Origin: Streptomyces sp. NRRL B-24484
GTDB lineage: Bacteria; Actinomycetota; Actinomycetes; Streptomycetales; Streptomycetaceae
Direction: 5' to 3'
Length of the DNA stretch: 64,000 nt
NCBI RefSeq assembly: GCF_000717715.1
Contig: NZ_JOAI01000028.1
Location: 41,630-105,629 of the forward strand
Part shown: positions 62,323-64,000 of the stretch, one piece after another
Layout of the letters: every line of letters starts with the position of its first letter
How positions within the stretch are numbered: position 1 is the stretch's first letter
The notes under the pieces: generated by a model
What the model was told of the DNA's origin: nothing
The model's input: only the letters and a program-made list of their open reading frames with translations
Databases searched by the model: none
Position numbers and translations under genes: made by a program

Positions 62323-63969
62323 TCAGGCGTCGGGTGCTGCGTGGACCCGGTGGCCGCCGACGAAGGTCTGCTGGACGCGGGCGCGGGCGATCTCCTCGAC
62401 GGGGCGGGCGAAGATGTCGCGGTCCAGGACGGTGAGGTCGGCGAGCCGGCCCGGGGCGATGACGCCGGTGTCGTCCAGGTGGTTCACGTACGCGCTGCCC
62501 GCGGTGTAGGCGGTCAGTGCCGCGTGCAGGGAGATGCGCTGTTAGGGGAGGAACACCGGCCGGCCGCTGCCGGGTTCCTGCCGGTTGACGGCGTTGTGGA
62601 GCGCCGCGAGCGGATCGGGGCTGGACACCGGCCAGTCGCTGCCCGCGGCCAGCACGGCGCCGCTGCGCAGCAGGTCCCCGAACGGGTACTGGCGGGCGGC
62701 GCGTTCGGAGCCGAGGAACGGGATGGTCAGCTCGTCCATCTGGGGTTCGTGGGTGGCCCACAGGGCCTGGATGTTGGCGGTCGCGCCGAGTTCGCGGAAG
62801 CGCGGGACGTCGGCGCTGTCGACCACCTGGAGGTGGGCCAGGTGGTGGCGGTTGCCGCGGCGCCCGTTGGCGGCCGTGGCGGCTTCGACGGCGTCCAGCG
62901 CCTCCCGCACGGCCCGGTCTCCGAGGGCGTGGAAGTGCACCCGGAAGCCCTCCCGGTCCAGCCGGGTGACGATCCGGGTGAGCTCCGCCGGGTCGACGAA
63001 GGAGATCCCGGTGTTGTCGGAGGCACAGCCGCAGGTGGTGAGGTACGGACCGAGCAGGGCGGCGGTGCCGTTCTCGGCGATCCCGTCCTGCATGATCTTG
63101 ACGGTGTGCGCCCTGACCCGGCCGACGGTGAAGGTGTCGCGGCGTTCCAGCAGCCGGTCGAGCTGTCCGAGGCCGGACTTGCGGTCCCACCAGAGGGCGC
63201 CGCGGACCCGGGCGGTCAGCAGGCCGTCCAGCGCGGCCCGCCGGTAGGCCGGGGCGGGGTCGGCCGTCGAGGCGTGCTCGTCGAGCAGGGCGTCCTGCCA
63301 GGCGGTGATGCCGTGGGAGTGCAGGACCTGCTGGGCCCGCAGCAGTCCGGCCACCTGCTCGTCGAGGGTGACGCGGGGGACGTGCCGGGTGACCAGTTCC
63401 ATGGCGCCCTCCTGGAGCATGCCGCCGGGTTCGCCGTCGGCGTCCCGCTCGATGCGGCCGTCGGCGGGACCGGGTGTCCTGCCGGTCACTCCGGCGATCT
63501 CCAGGGCGCGGGTGTTGACCCAGGCGCCGTGGTGGTCGCGGTTGACGAGGAAGACCGGCCGGTCGGGCACGATCCGGTCGAGCAGGGTCCGGTCGGGAGT
63601 GCCGCCGGGGAAGGCCTCCATCGACCAGCCGCCGCCGGTGATCCAGGGCCGGTCGGGGTGGGCGTCGGCCCAGGCGCGGATCCGGTCGAGGAGGTCGGCC
63701 ACGCCGGTGGCGCCGCCGAGGTCGCACTGGCCGAGTTCGACCCCGGCGCCGACGGGGTGGACGTGGGCGTCCTGGAATCCGGGGACGAGCAGGCGTCCGT
63801 GCAGGTCGACGACCTCCGTGCCGGGACCGATCAGGTCGTGCACCTCGTCGTGCCCGACCGCGACGATCCGCTCGTCCCGGACGGCGACCGAGGTGGCGAA
63901 CGGCCGGGCGGGGTCGACGGTGTGGACCGGGCCTCCGGTCAGGACGAGATCGGCGGTGCGGTCGGGCAT
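62323..63969 (-). pseudogene. YtcJ-type amidohydrolase interrupted by one in-frame TAA
   Basis: Without the stop this would be a 548-residue amidohydrolase: N-terminal strand domain, DAHVHP metal motif, HFHALGDRAV, LAHLQVV, and AAGSDWPVSSPDP with the metal-binding Asp. After ...RPVFLP a TAA (62542-62544) ends the frame; in the same frame the next codons read QRISLHAALTAYTAGSAY and then the GVIAPGRLADLTVLD strand, reaching a natural TGA at 62323. A Glu codon (GAA) changed to TAA by one base explains it. The last 72 residues, part of the small beta domain, would be lost. Either a recent pseudogene or a sequence error. GGAG precedes the ATG. Confidence 0.85.
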
Positions 63970-64000
63970 GGGGGCTCCAGGGGGCGGGGGAGGGGGCCGG

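Noticed and set aside
62542..62544. Recoding of the stop as an amino acid
   Set aside because: The stop is TAA, not the TGA of selenocysteine or the TAG of pyrrolysine, and no recoding element is evident. A mutation is simpler.

Overview
The window is a high-GC actinomycete chromosome segment, most probably Streptomyces or a close relative such as Kitasatospora. The grounds are extreme third-position GC, frequent GTG starts, many genes starting 6-8 bases after a TANNNT box (leaderless type), GTGA/ATGA translational coupling, and families typical of streptomycetes: a streptophobe-type membrane protein, a DUF6777-type protein, PAS/GAF/SpoIIE phosphatases with an anti-sigma-type ATPase, and a lytic polysaccharide monooxygenase (LPMO) behind a perfect CebR-type box. 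I see no rRNA, tRNA, CRISPR array, insertion sequence, prophage or antibiotic cluster. It reads as core or semi-core chromosome with a few decayed genes.

Layout. 1-8.4 kb: end of an ADP-ribosylglycohydrolase, a frameshifted histidine-kinase relic, a secreted LPMO, a PAP2/diacylglycerol-kinase fusion, a Nei-type DNA glycosylase, an Rnl2-type RNA ligase beside a P-loop protein with a damaged Walker A, an HD hydrolase and two small proteins. 8.4-12.6 kb: a transmembrane Ser/Thr kinase followed 11 bases later by a membrane protein with eleven TVR(L/F) repeats in its cytoplasmic part, then a membrane-anchored PemK/MazF-like protein. 12.7-16.2 kb (minus strand): a D-Ala-D-Ala carboxypeptidase, a beta-propeller lipoprotein and a small protein. 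16.4-23.6 kb: a FHA-FHA-ABC exporter, an SH3-like protein and a soluble Ser/Thr kinase in one operon (resembling mycobacterial Rv1747/PknF), then streptophobe and DUF6777-type proteins.

24.5-33.7 kb is a catabolic region: a class III CoA-transferase coupled to a glutaryl-CoA-dehydrogenase-like enzyme, a GntR/FCD regulator, and a divergent operon of amino-acid/amine permease, glutamine-synthetase-like ligase, gamma-glutamyl amidohydrolase, aldehyde dehydrogenase and short-chain dehydrogenase. This is the gamma-glutamylation logic used for polyamine, ethanolamine or GABA breakdown; the CoA-transferase/dehydrogenase pair could finish a C5 (cadaverine/glutarate) route. 33.7-49.3 kb holds three SpoIIE-type signalling proteins (one with its phosphatase metal ligands replaced), a pseudouridine synthase, an ATP-dependent DNA ligase, a 2H phosphoesterase, a 14-helix drug exporter with an extra C-terminal domain, and a membrane-anchored protein with a sigma-region-4-like segment.

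49.5-54.4 kb is a tightly coupled five-gene operon for a membrane redox complex: membrane subunit, molybdopterin oxidoreductase, four-cluster ferredoxin, Tat-dependent Rieske protein and small membrane protein. 54.8-59 kb has two LacI regulators and a secreted GH16 beta-1,3-glucanase with two CBM32 domains. The last 5 kb holds a NodB-type lipoprotein, a 2OG-Fe(II)-oxygenase-like protein, a protein of unknown function and an amidohydrolase broken by one in-frame TAA. Starts were chosen from Shine-Dalgarno or leaderless signals read by eye; family calls come from recognised motifs, not database searches.
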